Below are positions 50,311 through 59,882 of a stretch of DNA of 64,000 nt, piece after piece. The stretch is from positions 372,001 to 436,000 of the forward strand of contig CAVPHY010000002.1 of assembly GCA_963704855.1 (NCBI GenBank), in the 5' to 3' direction. Position numbers and translations under genes: made by a program. The DNA comes from SZUA-36 sp963704855. Lineage in GTDB: Bacteria; Pseudomonadota; Gammaproteobacteria; Xanthomonadales; SZUA-36. The notes under the pieces were generated by a model. The model searched no databases, had not been told where the DNA came from, and saw only the letters and a list, made by a program, of their open reading frames with translations. Each line of letters starts with the position of its first letter. Within the stretch, counting starts at the first letter, position 1.

Positions 50311-52161
50311 ATGAAGCTTACTCCGAAATCCCCGCAATCCGTACCTCACCCCCTCGCCGGCACCCGCATGACCGGTGCGGAAATGGTTGTCCAAGTACTG
50401 GCAGACGAAGGTGTTGACACCATTTTTGGCTACAGTGGCGGCGCCATTCTGCCAACCTATGATGCGATCTTCCGATATAACGCCAGGCACGTGGATGACA
50501 ACGGCAATGAGCCCATGCCATTGATCGTACCGGCCAATGAACAGGGCGCCGGTTTCATGGCGGCAGGCTACGCCAGGGCCAAGGGCGAAGTGGGTGTGGT
50601 CATGGTGACATCCGGCCCGGGCGCGACCAATACCGTGACACCGGTCAGGGACTGCATGGCGGATTCAACCCCGATCGTGGTGATTTGCGGGCAGGTCCCG
50701 ATTGCCGCTATCGGAACGGATGCGTTCCAGGAAGCCCCGGTTTCCAGTTGTCTCGGCCCGGTATCCAAGCATACCTTCCTGGTCACGGATCCTGAGTTGC
50801 TTGAAGAAACGGTGCGCACCGCGTTTGAGATTGCCCGTACCGGACGACCCGGACCCGTGGTGGTTGACCTGCCCAAGGATATCCAGAACTGGAGCGGTAT
50901 CTTCGAGGGTACCGGTTTACTGCCCGTACGTGGCTACCGCCAACGCATCCATGCACTCCGGCAAAACGTGCTGGACGAGCGGGAATGCGAGGCATTCTTC
51001 GAAATGCTGAAGCAATCCAAACGCCCGCTGATTTATGCCGGTGGCGGTGTTATCAATGGTAATGCCACGGCGGAGTTACGTCACTTCTCGGCCAGCCTGG
51101 GGATACCGGTGACCACCACCTTGATGGGTATCGGCGCGGTCGATACGAGCGAACCCCTGTCGCTGCACATGCTGGGCATGCATGGCCTGGCTTCCGCCAA
51201 TTACGCCGTGGACGACTGTGATTTCCTGATCGCCGTGGGCGCACGCTTTGATGACCGGGTAGCAGGTTCGCCGAAGAAATTTGCACCGTCGGTCAGGCAC
51301 ATCGCGCAGTTTGATATTGATCCGTCCGAAATCGGCAAGGTCAAACCGGTTGACTGGAGCCATATCGGTATCCTCAAGCAGGATTTACAGATCCTGTCCG
51401 ACTTTGCGAAAGAGCAGAATATTTCTACCGATTTCAGCCAGTGGCATGCTGAAATCGCCCATCTGAAGGACGTTTACGGTCTGAACTACGACCGTGACAG
51501 CGAGCTTATCCAGCCTTACGCAGTCATCGAAACCATCAACGACATCACCGGTGGCAAAGCCATTATTTCAACCGGGGTCGGTCAGCACCAGATGTGGGCC
51601 GCCCAGTACTTCGATTTTCAAAGCCCCCGGTTGTGGCTGACATCGGGCAGCATGGGCACGATGGGTTTTGGACTGCCGGCCGCCATTGGTGCACAGTTCG
51701 CAATGCCTGATCACCTCGTCATCGATGTGGATGGCGATGCCAGCATCCGCATGAATATCGGCGAGCTCGAAACCGCCACGAGTTACAACCTTCCTGTAAA
51801 GGTACTGGTACTCAATAATTTTGGCGATGGCATGGTCAAGCAGTGGCAGAAGTTGTACTACAAGGGACGCCTGTCCTATAGCGACAAGTCGTTGCGCTCA
51901 AAGGATTTCATCAAGACCGCCGAGGCTGACGGTTTCAAATACGCTGTCCGGCTGGAGCAGAAAGGCGATATGCAACGGGTGGTCAGGGAATGGCTCGAAT
52001 TCCCGGGGCCGGCATTTCTCGAAGTGATCATCGACCGGGACGCCTGTGTTTATCCGATGGTGGGTCCTGGACTTGCCTACGACCAGATGGTCACCGGCGA
52101 TTTCATCCCGAACCGCAGCACTGTTTCAGAAGAGGATATCGACAGCTCCGAAATGTTCTGA
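50311..52161 (+). CDS. ilvB: Acetolactate synthase, catalytic (large) subunit
   Basis: A 616-residue ThDP- and FAD-dependent enzyme that makes acetolactate or acetohydroxybutyrate, the first common step of Val, Leu and Ile synthesis. The catalytic Glu is in VPANEQGAGFMAAGYARAKG; the ThDP site is DGDASIRMNIGELETA with LNNFGDGMVKQWQ. The C-terminus has an extra stretch ending VSEEDIDSSEMF. The start has no good ribosome site, which may mean control in the leader. It runs divergently from ilvH. The window also carries a leucine dehydrogenase and bkd genes for the opposite, catabolic direction. Confidence 0.93.
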   Translation: MKLTPKSPQSVPHPLAGTRMTGAEMVVQVLADEGVDTIFGYSGGAILPTYDAIFRYNARHVDDNGNEPMPLIVPANEQGAGFMAAGYARAKGEVGVVMVTSGPGATNTVTPVRDCMADSTPIVVICGQVPIAAIGTDAFQEAPVSSCLGPVSKHTFLVTDPELLEETVRTAFEIARTGRPGPVVVDLPKDIQNWSGIFEGTGLLPVRGYRQRIHALRQNVLDERECEAFFEMLKQSKRPLIYAGGGVINGNATAELRHFSASLGIPVTTTLMGIGAVDTSEPLSLHMLGMHGLASANYAVDDCDFLIAVGARFDDRVAGSPKKFAPSVRHIAQFDIDPSEIGKVKPVDWSHIGILKQDLQILSDFAKEQNISTDFSQWHAEIAHLKDVYGLNYDRDSELIQPYAVIETINDITGGKAIISTGVGQHQMWAAQYFDFQSPRLWLTSGSMGTMGFGLPAAIGAQFAMPDHLVIDVDGDASIRMNIGELETATSYNLPVKVLVLNNFGDGMVKQWQKLYYKGRLSYSDKSLRSKDFIKTAEADGFKYAVRLEQKGDMQRVVREWLEFPGPAFLEVIIDRDACVYPMVGPGLAYDQMVTGDFIPNRSTVSEEDIDSSEMF

Positions 52162-52178
52162 ACCCGGGCGGAACGGGC

Positions 52179-52655
52179 TCAAACCGTAATAGCGTGGGTC
52201 GCCTTGACCTCCTCCATCACCATGTAGGTATGGGTCTGCTTGATATCGGACATGCGCGCCAGTGTGTCACCAAGAAAATCGCGATATTCAATCATGCTGC
52301 GGGTGCGGACCTTTAAAAGATAATCGAAGCCGCCCGCCACCATGTGGCACTCCATCACTTCAGGACACAGGGCCACCTGTTCCTTGAATCGCTTGAATAC
52401 GTCCGGGTTGGTGCGGTCGAGCAACACCTGGACAAAACTGATCACACCGGCACCCAGCTTTTGCGGGTTGAGCAGGGTGACGTAATCGAGGATATATCCC
52501 TCCGCCTCGAGACGCCGGACACGCTCGAGACAGGGTGTCGGGCTAAGGTTGACCGAGCGGGCAAGGTCTGCATTGGTGATGCGGGCATTAAGCTGGAGCA
52601 GGCGGAGAATTTTATGGTCAATACGGTCCAGCGCGCGGGTTTTCGACTTGCTCAT
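52179..52655 (-). CDS. Lrp/AsnC-family regulator next to putA
   Basis: A 158-residue Lrp-family regulator: HTH region IDHKILRLLQLNARITNADLARSVNLSPTPCLERVRRLEAEG, and RAM domain with VMECHMVAGGFDYLLKV. Divergent from putA, as PutR-like Lrp regulators are in several proteobacteria, where they activate proline use. It converges on the ilvB stop by 17 bases. The AT-rich 141-base gap to putA (52656-52796) is a likely site of binding. Proline response is inference from position. Confidence 0.87.
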   Translation of the reverse strand: MSKSKTRALDRIDHKILRLLQLNARITNADLARSVNLSPTPCLERVRRLEAEGYILDYVTLLNPQKLGAGVISFVQVLLDRTNPDVFKRFKEQVALCPEVMECHMVAGGFDYLLKVRTRSMIEYRDFLGDTLARMSDIKQTHTYMVMEEVKATHAITV

Positions 52656-52796
52656 AGCATACTCACCTATTTAACTGTGGTTTTTATAGTGTTTATAACG
52701 TTTATTATCACAATACAGTAGCATATACCAAATTTTTAGCCAGATTTTGTAACATAATATCAGGTTGAAACATACTCACTATCGAGGTCAGATCCT

Positions 52797-55700
52797 GTGA
52801 ACAGCACTGCCAATTCTTCCCTGTCAAAAGCACGCCTTGTCCTGCGCCAGAGCAAACATGGCGATGAGAACACGATGGCCGCCAGCCTGCTGGCTGGTTT
52901 TCCGCTAAGCCAGGTAAACCGTGACAGCATCGTCGAGCTTGCACATGCCATCGTCACAAAATCCAGGGAGATGAGTGCCGAGCGGGGAACACTGGATGCT
53001 TTCATGCAGGAATTCGGTCTTTCCAACCAGGAAGGCGTGGCGCTGATGTGCCTTGCAGAGGCGCTTTTACGTATCCCGAATGCCGAAACCCAGGATGAGT
53101 TGATCGCTGAAAAAATCGCCTCTGGCAACTGGGCCGATCACCGCGGCAGCTCTGAAGACCTGTTTGTCAACGCCGGTGTATGGGCACTGATGCTGACCGG
53201 TGGTGTCATGAAGCTGGACAAAAAGGTAACCCGCGATGCAGCCGGCTGGACCAAGTCCGCAGTCGCCCGGATGAGCGGACCGGTTATCCGCAAGGCGGTG
53301 ATGCAGGCCATGCGTATCATGGGTCACCAGTTTGTTTTTGGTCGCACCATCAAGGAAGCGCTCAAACAAAGGGCGAAACGTGATGCGGGCTCACGCCTGT
53401 TTTCCTTCGACATGCTGGGCGAAGGCGCGCGCACCGCGAAAGATGCTGAACGTCATCTCAGGCTCTATCGCCAGGTCATCGAGGAAGTCGGTAAGGCGAT
53501 ACAGGATGAAGGCGACGATATCGCCAACCGTTCCTCCGTTTCTATCAAGCTGTCCGCGCTGCACCCGCGTTACGAGGCAGTCAAACGGCAACGTGTTCTG
53601 AACGAACTGCTGCCAAGGGTCAAGGAACTGGCGCTGCTGGCCAAATTGCACAATATGCAACTGACCATCGATGCCGAAGAGGCCGACCGGCTGGATATCT
53701 CACTGGATATTTTTGAAGCACTGGCGCGCGACCCGGAGCTTGACGGATGGCAGGGCTTGGGCATGGTCGTGCAGGCTTATCAAAAACGCGGGCCCGCCCA
53801 GGTCGACTGGCTGATCGCGCTGGCCGAGGAAACCGGCCGGCATTTCCCGACCCGCCTGGTCAAAGGCGCCTATTGGGATTCCGAAATCAAGCACGCCCAG
53901 GAACTGGGCCTGGCTGACTACCCTGTTTGGACACGCAAGGTCACCACCGACCTGTGTTACCTGGCCACTGCCAAGCGCATGCTGGCGGCGCCGCACGCTT
54001 TCTATCCCCAGTTTGCCACACATAACGCGCATTCCCTGGCCGCAGTGGCGACCATGGGTGCCGGTGCAGAGATGGAATTCCAGCGTCTGCACGGCATGGG
54101 CGGCATTCTCTACAAGGCCGCCGGCAAGGTGATCAAGAATATGCCGCGTGTGCGTACCTACGCACCGGTTGGCGCCCATGAAGACCTGCTTCCCTACCTG
54201 GTGCGCCGCCTGCTGGAAAACGGCGCCAATTCGAGCTTTGTCAACCGCTTCATGGATGCCGATGTACCGGTCGAGGAGGTTGTCAGTGATCCGGTGGGCG
54301 CGGTAGAGGCCATGTCCGACAAGCGTCATGGCGGTATTCCCGTACCGGCAAACCTTTACGGCGACCGGAAAAACTCGGCCGGCCTGGACCTGACAAACCC
54401 GCTGGAAACCGGGGCGCTGATGGCTGCATTGTCGGAGCGGTCTGCGACCCGTTACGATGCGCCCTCCATTGTCTGTGGAGAAGCGGTGGGCGGCGAAGAG
54501 ATCCCCGTCACCTGCCCGGCGAACAAACATATTGTCGTCGGCACCACCCGCCACGCCGAGCCGGCGGATATCGACCGTGCGCTGGATGCGGCAAACAAGG
54601 CGCAGAAAAGCTGGAACGCCATCGGTGGTGAGGGCCGTGCACAGATACTGGAGCGGCTTGCGGACCTGATAGAAGAACACCGTGTTGCTTTCATTGATCT
54701 ATTGGCGAGGGAGGCTGGCAGGGTTATTTCGGATGGTATTTCCGAGGTGCGAGAGGCGGCCGATTTCTGCCGCTATTACGCGCTGCAGGCACGCCGCAAT
54801 TTCGCCACGCCAATGGTGCTCAAATCCCCCACCGGTGAAAGTAACCGGCTTTCCCTGCACGGGCGGGGTGTGTTTTTCTGTATTTCCCCGTGGAATTTCC
54901 CGCTGGCCATTTTTACCGGCCAGATTACTGCGGCGCTTGCCGCCGGCAATGCCGTCATCGCCAAGGCCGCCGACCCCACCCCGCTGGTGGGTGCCTACGC
55001 TGTCCGCCTGATGCATGAGGCGGGTGTACCCACGGACGTATTGCACCTGCTCAACGGACGCGGCTCAAAAATGGGCGCCACGGTGGTGGCAGACGAACGG
55101 ATTATCGGTGTGGCCCTGACCGGCTCTACCACGACCGCGCAGACCATCAACCGTGCTTTGGCCGCCAAGAATGGGCCTATCAATACGCTGATAGCCGAAA
55201 CCGGCGGGCAGAATGTGATGATCGTCGACTCCTCCGCGCTGCCGGAGCAGGTCACCGACGATGTTTTGACATCGGCTTTCTCCTCTGCCGGACAACGATG
55301 CTCGGCCCTGCGTGTGCTTTACCTGCAGGACAGTATTGCCGACAAGGTTATCGGTATGTTGAAAGGCGCGCTTGATGAGCGCCAGATCGGCGATCCGCTG
55401 GACCTGGCCACCGATATCGGCCCCGTTATCAACGTCAGTTCACGTAATGGCCTGGAGAAACACATTGACCGCATGCACAAGGAGGCCACCCTGATCGCCC
55501 GCGGCACGGTGCCGGAGGGTCTTGAAGACGGCTCATACCTTGCGCCGCACATCTTCGAGATACCTGCCCTGTCGACACTCAAGGACGAGGAGTTTGGTCC
55601 TGTGCTGCACGTGATCCGCTACAAGCACAAGGAAATTGAAAAGGTCATGGCCGACATCGGCGATACCGGTTTTGGCCTGACCTTCGGTGTGCACTCGAGG

Positions 55701-55949
55701 ATCGAACGCTACTGGCTGGATCTATTCGCCAAAAATGCCGTCGGCAACACCTATGTCAACCGCAATATGATCGGTGCGGTTGTCGGTGTACAACCCTTCG
55801 GCGGTATGGGTCTTTCCGGTACCGGCCCCAAGGCTGGCGGACCCCATTACCTGTTGCGTTTCGCCACCGAAAAGATACTGACCATCAATACCGCGGCGAT
55901 CGGCGGCAACACCGAACTTTTCAGGCTGAATGAATGCGGTAATGGATGA
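52797..55949 (+). CDS. putA: Bifunctional proline dehydrogenase / L-glutamate gamma-semialdehyde dehydrogenase
   Basis: A 1050-residue PutA. The FAD-dependent proline dehydrogenase barrel occupies about 130-470 (SVSIKLSALHPRYE, LTIDAEEADRLDIS, RLVKGAYWDSEIK). The NAD-dependent aldehyde dehydrogenase spans about 570-1020, with the oxyanion/Glu motif ETGGQN and catalytic Cys835 in SAGQRCSAL. It lacks the ribbon-helix-helix N-terminus and C-terminal domain of E. coli PutA (1320 residues), so it is not its own repressor, consistent with the divergent Lrp regulator. It converts proline to glutamate with channelling of P5C. The GTG start follows GAGG with about ten bases between. Confidence 0.94.
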   Translation: MNSTANSSLSKARLVLRQSKHGDENTMAASLLAGFPLSQVNRDSIVELAHAIVTKSREMSAERGTLDAFMQEFGLSNQEGVALMCLAEALLRIPNAETQDELIAEKIASGNWADHRGSSEDLFVNAGVWALMLTGGVMKLDKKVTRDAAGWTKSAVARMSGPVIRKAVMQAMRIMGHQFVFGRTIKEALKQRAKRDAGSRLFSFDMLGEGARTAKDAERHLRLYRQVIEEVGKAIQDEGDDIANRSSVSIKLSALHPRYEAVKRQRVLNELLPRVKELALLAKLHNMQLTIDAEEADRLDISLDIFEALARDPELDGWQGLGMVVQAYQKRGPAQVDWLIALAEETGRHFPTRLVKGAYWDSEIKHAQELGLADYPVWTRKVTTDLCYLATAKRMLAAPHAFYPQFATHNAHSLAAVATMGAGAEMEFQRLHGMGGILYKAAGKVIKNMPRVRTYAPVGAHEDLLPYLVRRLLENGANSSFVNRFMDADVPVEEVVSDPVGAVEAMSDKRHGGIPVPANLYGDRKNSAGLDLTNPLETGALMAALSERSATRYDAPSIVCGEAVGGEEIPVTCPANKHIVVGTTRHAEPADIDRALDAANKAQKSWNAIGGEGRAQILERLADLIEEHRVAFIDLLAREAGRVISDGISEVREAADFCRYYALQARRNFATPMVLKSPTGESNRLSLHGRGVFFCISPWNFPLAIFTGQITAALAAGNAVIAKAADPTPLVGAYAVRLMHEAGVPTDVLHLLNGRGSKMGATVVADERIIGVALTGSTTTAQTINRALAAKNGPINTLIAETGGQNVMIVDSSALPEQVTDDVLTSAFSSAGQRCSALRVLYLQDSIADKVIGMLKGALDERQIGDPLDLATDIGPVINVSSRNGLEKHIDRMHKEATLIARGTVPEGLEDGSYLAPHIFEIPALSTLKDEEFGPVLHVIRYKHKEIEKVMADIGDTGFGLTFGVHSRIERYWLDLFAKNAVGNTYVNRNMIGAVVGVQPFGGMGLSGTGPKAGGPHYLLRFATEKILTINTAAIGGNTELFRLNECGNG

Positions 55950-55983
55950 AACAGCACGCAGCGCAAACTGGTTTTGAGCCGGT

Positions 55984-56673
55984 TTAAACCTGCCGCATTT
56001 TGCTCGCTACAATCTTGAGAAAATCGATGGTGTCCTGGTCCTTGACCAGGGCGCCGTCAATTTCATTCCCGTAGACAGTCTTCAATTCTTCCAGTTCAAG
56101 ATATTCCGGGTGATGCACTTCGGCGATAGACGCATAATGAAACACGTCCCTGCCCTTCTTTATAAACAGCGAGTAAACATGGATGACCGGGCGGACTGCG
56201 CCAATATCACCGAAGACTGCATGAACACCGGAAAAATCGGCAAAGGTCTCCAGTTCGCCGATATACTGATGGCGCTTATCTATGAGCCAGCCGTGTTTTT
56301 TGAACACATCACCGATGGATTGCCCGCCGATGATAGCCTCATGTTCTTTTTTGAAGGCCGGTTCAATCACGGCGGGGTACATGACTACCGCGAAGGTCCG
56401 GTTTGTTTTTACACCGGTCGTTTCACTGTAAAGGTTTGAAACCCTGATCCTGATACCGTTCTCGACGATTTCGATACCATAGTTCCCAAACTTCAGGCGG
56501 ATCCTGTCGCTGTTTCCCATATCGGAGGCCTGCTCCCGCGCAGGGATATCTTCATTCCGAATTGTTTTTGCAGAATCACTCGCTAACATGAGATCAAACT
56601 CGAACAATGGCAAAGCGCGTACTTTACTACAGCGCTGTTCCACGTGCATGTCCTGTGAACATAACATGGCCAT
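55984..56673 (-). CDS. Hypothetical protein
   Basis: A 229-residue protein with no recognised family. The clear body begins near SDRIRLKFGNYGIEIVENGIRIRVSNLYSE, followed by TFAVVMYPAVIEPAF, a DVFKKHGWLIDKRHQYIGELE stretch and a highly charged C-terminus; no membrane segment or signal peptide is evident. The start may be 56673 or 56589, since neither has a good ribosome site. It lies convergent with putA (34-base gap) and upstream of it on the minus strand comes the DUF885 gene six bases away, so the two may be co-transcribed. Function unknown. Confidence 0.6.
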   Translation of the reverse strand: MAMLCSQDMHVEQRCSKVRALPLFEFDLMLASDSAKTIRNEDIPAREQASDMGNSDRIRLKFGNYGIEIVENGIRIRVSNLYSETTGVKTNRTFAVVMYPAVIEPAFKKEHEAIIGGQSIGDVFKKHGWLIDKRHQYIGELETFADFSGVHAVFGDIGAVRPVIHVYSLFIKKGRDVFHYASIAEVHHPEYLELEELKTVYGNEIDGALVKDQDTIDFLKIVASKMRQV

Positions 56674-56679
56674 ACGATT

Positions 56680-58446
56680 CTATTGCTGGATGATTTCACG
56701 CAGTTTTGTCATGGGAACCGAGCCGGTCGCGAGCACGGAATCGACAAAATCCCTCTGCACAAAATTCTCACCCAGGCGGTGTTGCTCTTCCTTCCATAGC
56801 ATTTCAAAAATGTGGAAGCCGACAAAGTAGGAAGTCAGCTGAAGTGACATGTACAAACCGGAAACGCGGTCCCACAGGTTGTTCGCAAACTGGGCCGGTA
56901 GCAACCCACGCGTGCTGGCAAAGTCTATTACCTGCTCCCGTTTCCAGCCTTGCGTGTGCACCATGACGCTGATGTAGGCCCGTGTCGCGTTCTCCAGACG
57001 CTTTCGCAAATGGGCGAGACGGGTCAGTTTATCGCCATTCCCCCAACCCGCTTCCAGCATCAGAATTTCAACGAAAGACGCCCAGCCTTCTGAATAATAC
57101 GGATTGGCAAACAGGGTCCGTACCTTGCTCGCATGCAGCAGTCCCACTGTGAACTGCATCGCGTGACCCGGGAATATCTCGTGCGCGATGATCATCCGGT
57201 TGAAGTGGTTGTTAAACGACCGGTAAAAACCTTCCTTCTCGCTGGCAGGCGCATCATCGGGAATGGACGGCAGATACAGCAGTGTTTTTGCATCGGGATC
57301 AAAGGGCCCGGGCGGAAAAACACCACCAATCCTGGCAAGTGGCGAGTGAGGCGGCAAAAGATCGACGATGATGCTGCGGTTCGCCGGCACCGTGGCAAAA
57401 TCATGCTGTACCACAAACTTCACCGATGCTTCGGTCTCCTCTCTGAATACACGCAGAAAATCCTGCTGGTTGTCCTCGCGGTCATCCTCCATGGCAGCCA
57501 GGGCTGCATCGAGCAGGGCCTGCCCCCGGGGTTTTTCCAACCCCCTGTCCTCTTCATCCCACCACGCATCTGCCAGTTCCAGCATCAGTTCACGGACACG
57601 GTCAATTTCCTGTAGCGCTATGACAGACAGGTTTTCCGGCGTTACGCTGTTATCCGAAAAAATAGCCAGTTTGCGTGTGTAGACCTCGGGCCCGAACTTG
57701 TCAGGAACCGATGAAAACGGCAACACCTTGTCACGGATATGGTCTGCCAGTTCGCGCATCCTGAGTATGGCTTGCTGAACCGCCTCACGTAAGCCTTCCA
57801 CATCACCTGCTTCGGTCCAGGGATCAGATTGCGCCAAAAGTTCGCTCTCATGAAAATCGATGGTTCGTTGCAGGGATTTCAATGCATCGCGGGTTCGACC
57901 GGGATTGCCATTTTTTAAATGCTCAATACCCAGGACGCATAAGGCATCGATCCCTGCCAACCGCGTCATCACCGCCTTGTGTTTCTCAGCCGGGCTCAGC
58001 TTTTCCGAAACGAGCACATAGGTCAGTGCCTCGGAAATCTTCCCTGCATACCACTGCGGCTGTTGGGAAAGCGGCTGATCGTGTTCCCACAGTTCCAGCT
58101 CAAGCCGCACCTGCCGCAGCAGCACCTGTGCATCAACGCGGTCGCTTAAAGATGCGCTGTCGGCTATAGACGAAAGGCTATCTTCAGCTTTGTGGTTAAA
58201 GGCCAGCCAGTCTGATACCCGTTGCTTTGAAAAATCTTCAAAACGCCAGGCTGCGGACTTATCTCCTTCGCCAAAAGCTGAACTCGGATAGAAGGATTTC
58301 CATTGGTCGATGTATTCTTCAATCGTTTGCTGGCTTTGTGCCTGCAACGCCTGGCACCATAACAGCAGGACAACAGTCAGCAGACAAATTCCGGCCGGGT
58401 TGAAAAACAAGCTGGAAAATGACCCCTTAAACACGCTTCGATTCAT
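56680..58446 (-). CDS. DUF885 family exported hydrolase
   Basis: A 588-residue exported protein. A signal peptide (ICLLTVVLLLWCQALQAQ) precedes a helical DUF885 domain. The zinc-peptidase-like motif HEIFPGHAMQF and the downstream EGWASFVEILMLEAG are the family signature, so a metallo-carboxypeptidase-like role in the periplasm is likely. The ATG at 58446 has GGAGAA ahead; a longer frame to 58476 has none. It is followed within six bases by the hypothetical gene. Confidence 0.82.
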   Translation of the reverse strand: MNRSVFKGSFSSLFFNPAGICLLTVVLLLWCQALQAQSQQTIEEYIDQWKSFYPSSAFGEGDKSAAWRFEDFSKQRVSDWLAFNHKAEDSLSSIADSASLSDRVDAQVLLRQVRLELELWEHDQPLSQQPQWYAGKISEALTYVLVSEKLSPAEKHKAVMTRLAGIDALCVLGIEHLKNGNPGRTRDALKSLQRTIDFHESELLAQSDPWTEAGDVEGLREAVQQAILRMRELADHIRDKVLPFSSVPDKFGPEVYTRKLAIFSDNSVTPENLSVIALQEIDRVRELMLELADAWWDEEDRGLEKPRGQALLDAALAAMEDDREDNQQDFLRVFREETEASVKFVVQHDFATVPANRSIIVDLLPPHSPLARIGGVFPPGPFDPDAKTLLYLPSIPDDAPASEKEGFYRSFNNHFNRMIIAHEIFPGHAMQFTVGLLHASKVRTLFANPYYSEGWASFVEILMLEAGWGNGDKLTRLAHLRKRLENATRAYISVMVHTQGWKREQVIDFASTRGLLPAQFANNLWDRVSGLYMSLQLTSYFVGFHIFEMLWKEEQHRLGENFVQRDFVDSVLATGSVPMTKLREIIQQ

Positions 58447-58589
58447 TTCTTTTCTCCATGCCATCGCCTGTGACAATGAAATCAGACAATGGGATACAAC
58501 GCAATGAATACGGGGCCAGGACCATGCACATAAACGTCACTATTGATCAGTCGGGAAGCCAAGGCTATGCGACACCAGGGATGTGACTA

Positions 58590-58629
58590 GCGCGTCCTGG
58601 AAGTAACTACCCGCCCCAGCGTCCCCACC
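58590..58629 (+). repeat. Half copy of the palindromic intergenic element
   Basis: Forty bases nearly identical to 12855-12894, that is the right arm and flank of the copy at 12.8 kb. No matching left arm was seen here, so it is a partial copy. It lies in the 328-base gap between the DUF885 and aldo/keto reductase genes, which holds nothing else that could be recognised. Confidence 0.7.
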
Positions 58630-58807
58630 ACCATGGATATGAAAGTATGCGAACCCGAGAACTGACCGAAAGGCTGGCCTGGGTCATTTACCCGAGCGAA
58701 CCCCGGAAGCAACCTCCACCAAACGACCACCTCATGGTAAAGTCACCAACTATTGCAGCCTTCATTTTCCTAACATGAAATCACGCACCGGGAGGTCGCC
58801 CGACAGG

Positions 58808-59869
58808 ATGAATCTGACGCAACAAAGAACCAGCCTCAGGGACGATTACTCCATCTCACGCATTATAAAAGGCGGCTGGCAACTCGCGGGTGGTCACGGT
58901 CCTGTTGATGAGAACCAGGCTATTTCCGATATGCGTGATTTTGTAAAAGCCGGAATCACGACCTTTGACTGTGCGGATATCTACACCGGTGTCGAGGAAC
59001 TGATCGGAAAGTTCCTCAGGAAACACCGGCATGACTTCACCAGCGGCGAACTTCCACCGGTTCAGATTCATACCAAGTACGTACCTGACCTCGAAGCGCT
59101 GGCGACTGTTTCAAAAGCAGACACTGAAAAAATCATAGACCGTTCACTCAAGCGACTGGGTGTTGAGCGACTCGACCTGGTGCAGTTTGCGTGGTGGGAC
59201 TATTCGGTGCCACGTTATGTCGAGGTTTGCCTGCATCTTGCCGAACTCCAGAAAGCCGGCAAGATCAGGTACATCGGTGCAACCAACTTCAATGTAAGCG
59301 GCCTGCGTGAAATGCTGGATGCGGGTTGCCCTCTCATAAGCAACCAGGTTCAGTATTCGGTTCTCGATAGCCGCCCGGCAAGACACATGCAGGCGTTTAT
59401 CAAGCAGCATGATATGTCCTATCTCTGTTACGGATCGGTAGCTGGCGGATTTCTGACAGAAAAATACCTCGGTGCAAGCGAACGCCAGTATGCTGAAAAC
59501 AGATCGCTCGTGAAATACCAGTTGATCATTGACGAAATCGGCGGTTTTGATCAGTTTCAGCACTTACTGAAAACGCTGAAAGATATCGCAGATAAACACG
59601 AAGTCCACATTGCTGAAGTCGCGGCACGATATGTTCTGCAACAAGAGGCGGTGGCGGCCGTCATAATTGGCGCCAGGAACAGCAGGCATCTCCAGGGCCT
59701 GCAAAGGATGGCCGCACTCAACCTCGAAGCAGAAGACATTGAAAAAATCCAGTCGGTGATCAACAAGGGATCATGCATTCCCGGCGACGTCTATGATATC
59801 GAGCGCGACCGGGATGGCCCGCACGGCCGTATCATGAAGTACAACCTTAACCAGGCGGTCACCCGTTGA
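58808..59869 (+). CDS. Aldo/keto reductase family protein with altered catalytic site
   Basis: A 353-residue TIM-barrel protein. The Asp and Tyr of the catalytic tetrad fit TTFDCADIYTGVEEL, and the Lys fits IHTKYVPD. The fourth residue, usually His in a segment such as QFHWWDY, reads QFAWWDY here, so normal NADPH-dependent carbonyl reduction may be weakened or changed. C-terminal NADPH-site residues (VIIGARNSRHLQGL) are kept. ATG 58808 has GGGAGG 12 bases upstream and fits better than ATG 58775. It is 13 bases before the Nramp-like gene, so it is probably the first gene of the hydroxyproline-type cluster. Physiological substrate unknown. Confidence 0.78.
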   Translation: MNLTQQRTSLRDDYSISRIIKGGWQLAGGHGPVDENQAISDMRDFVKAGITTFDCADIYTGVEELIGKFLRKHRHDFTSGELPPVQIHTKYVPDLEALATVSKADTEKIIDRSLKRLGVERLDLVQFAWWDYSVPRYVEVCLHLAELQKAGKIRYIGATNFNVSGLREMLDAGCPLISNQVQYSVLDSRPARHMQAFIKQHDMSYLCYGSVAGGFLTEKYLGASERQYAENRSLVKYQLIIDEIGGFDQFQHLLKTLKDIADKHEVHIAEVAARYVLQQEAVAAVIIGARNSRHLQGLQRMAALNLEAEDIEKIQSVINKGSCIPGDVYDIERDRDGPHGRIMKYNLNQAVTR

Positions 59870-59882
59870 AAGCGAAATTCCA

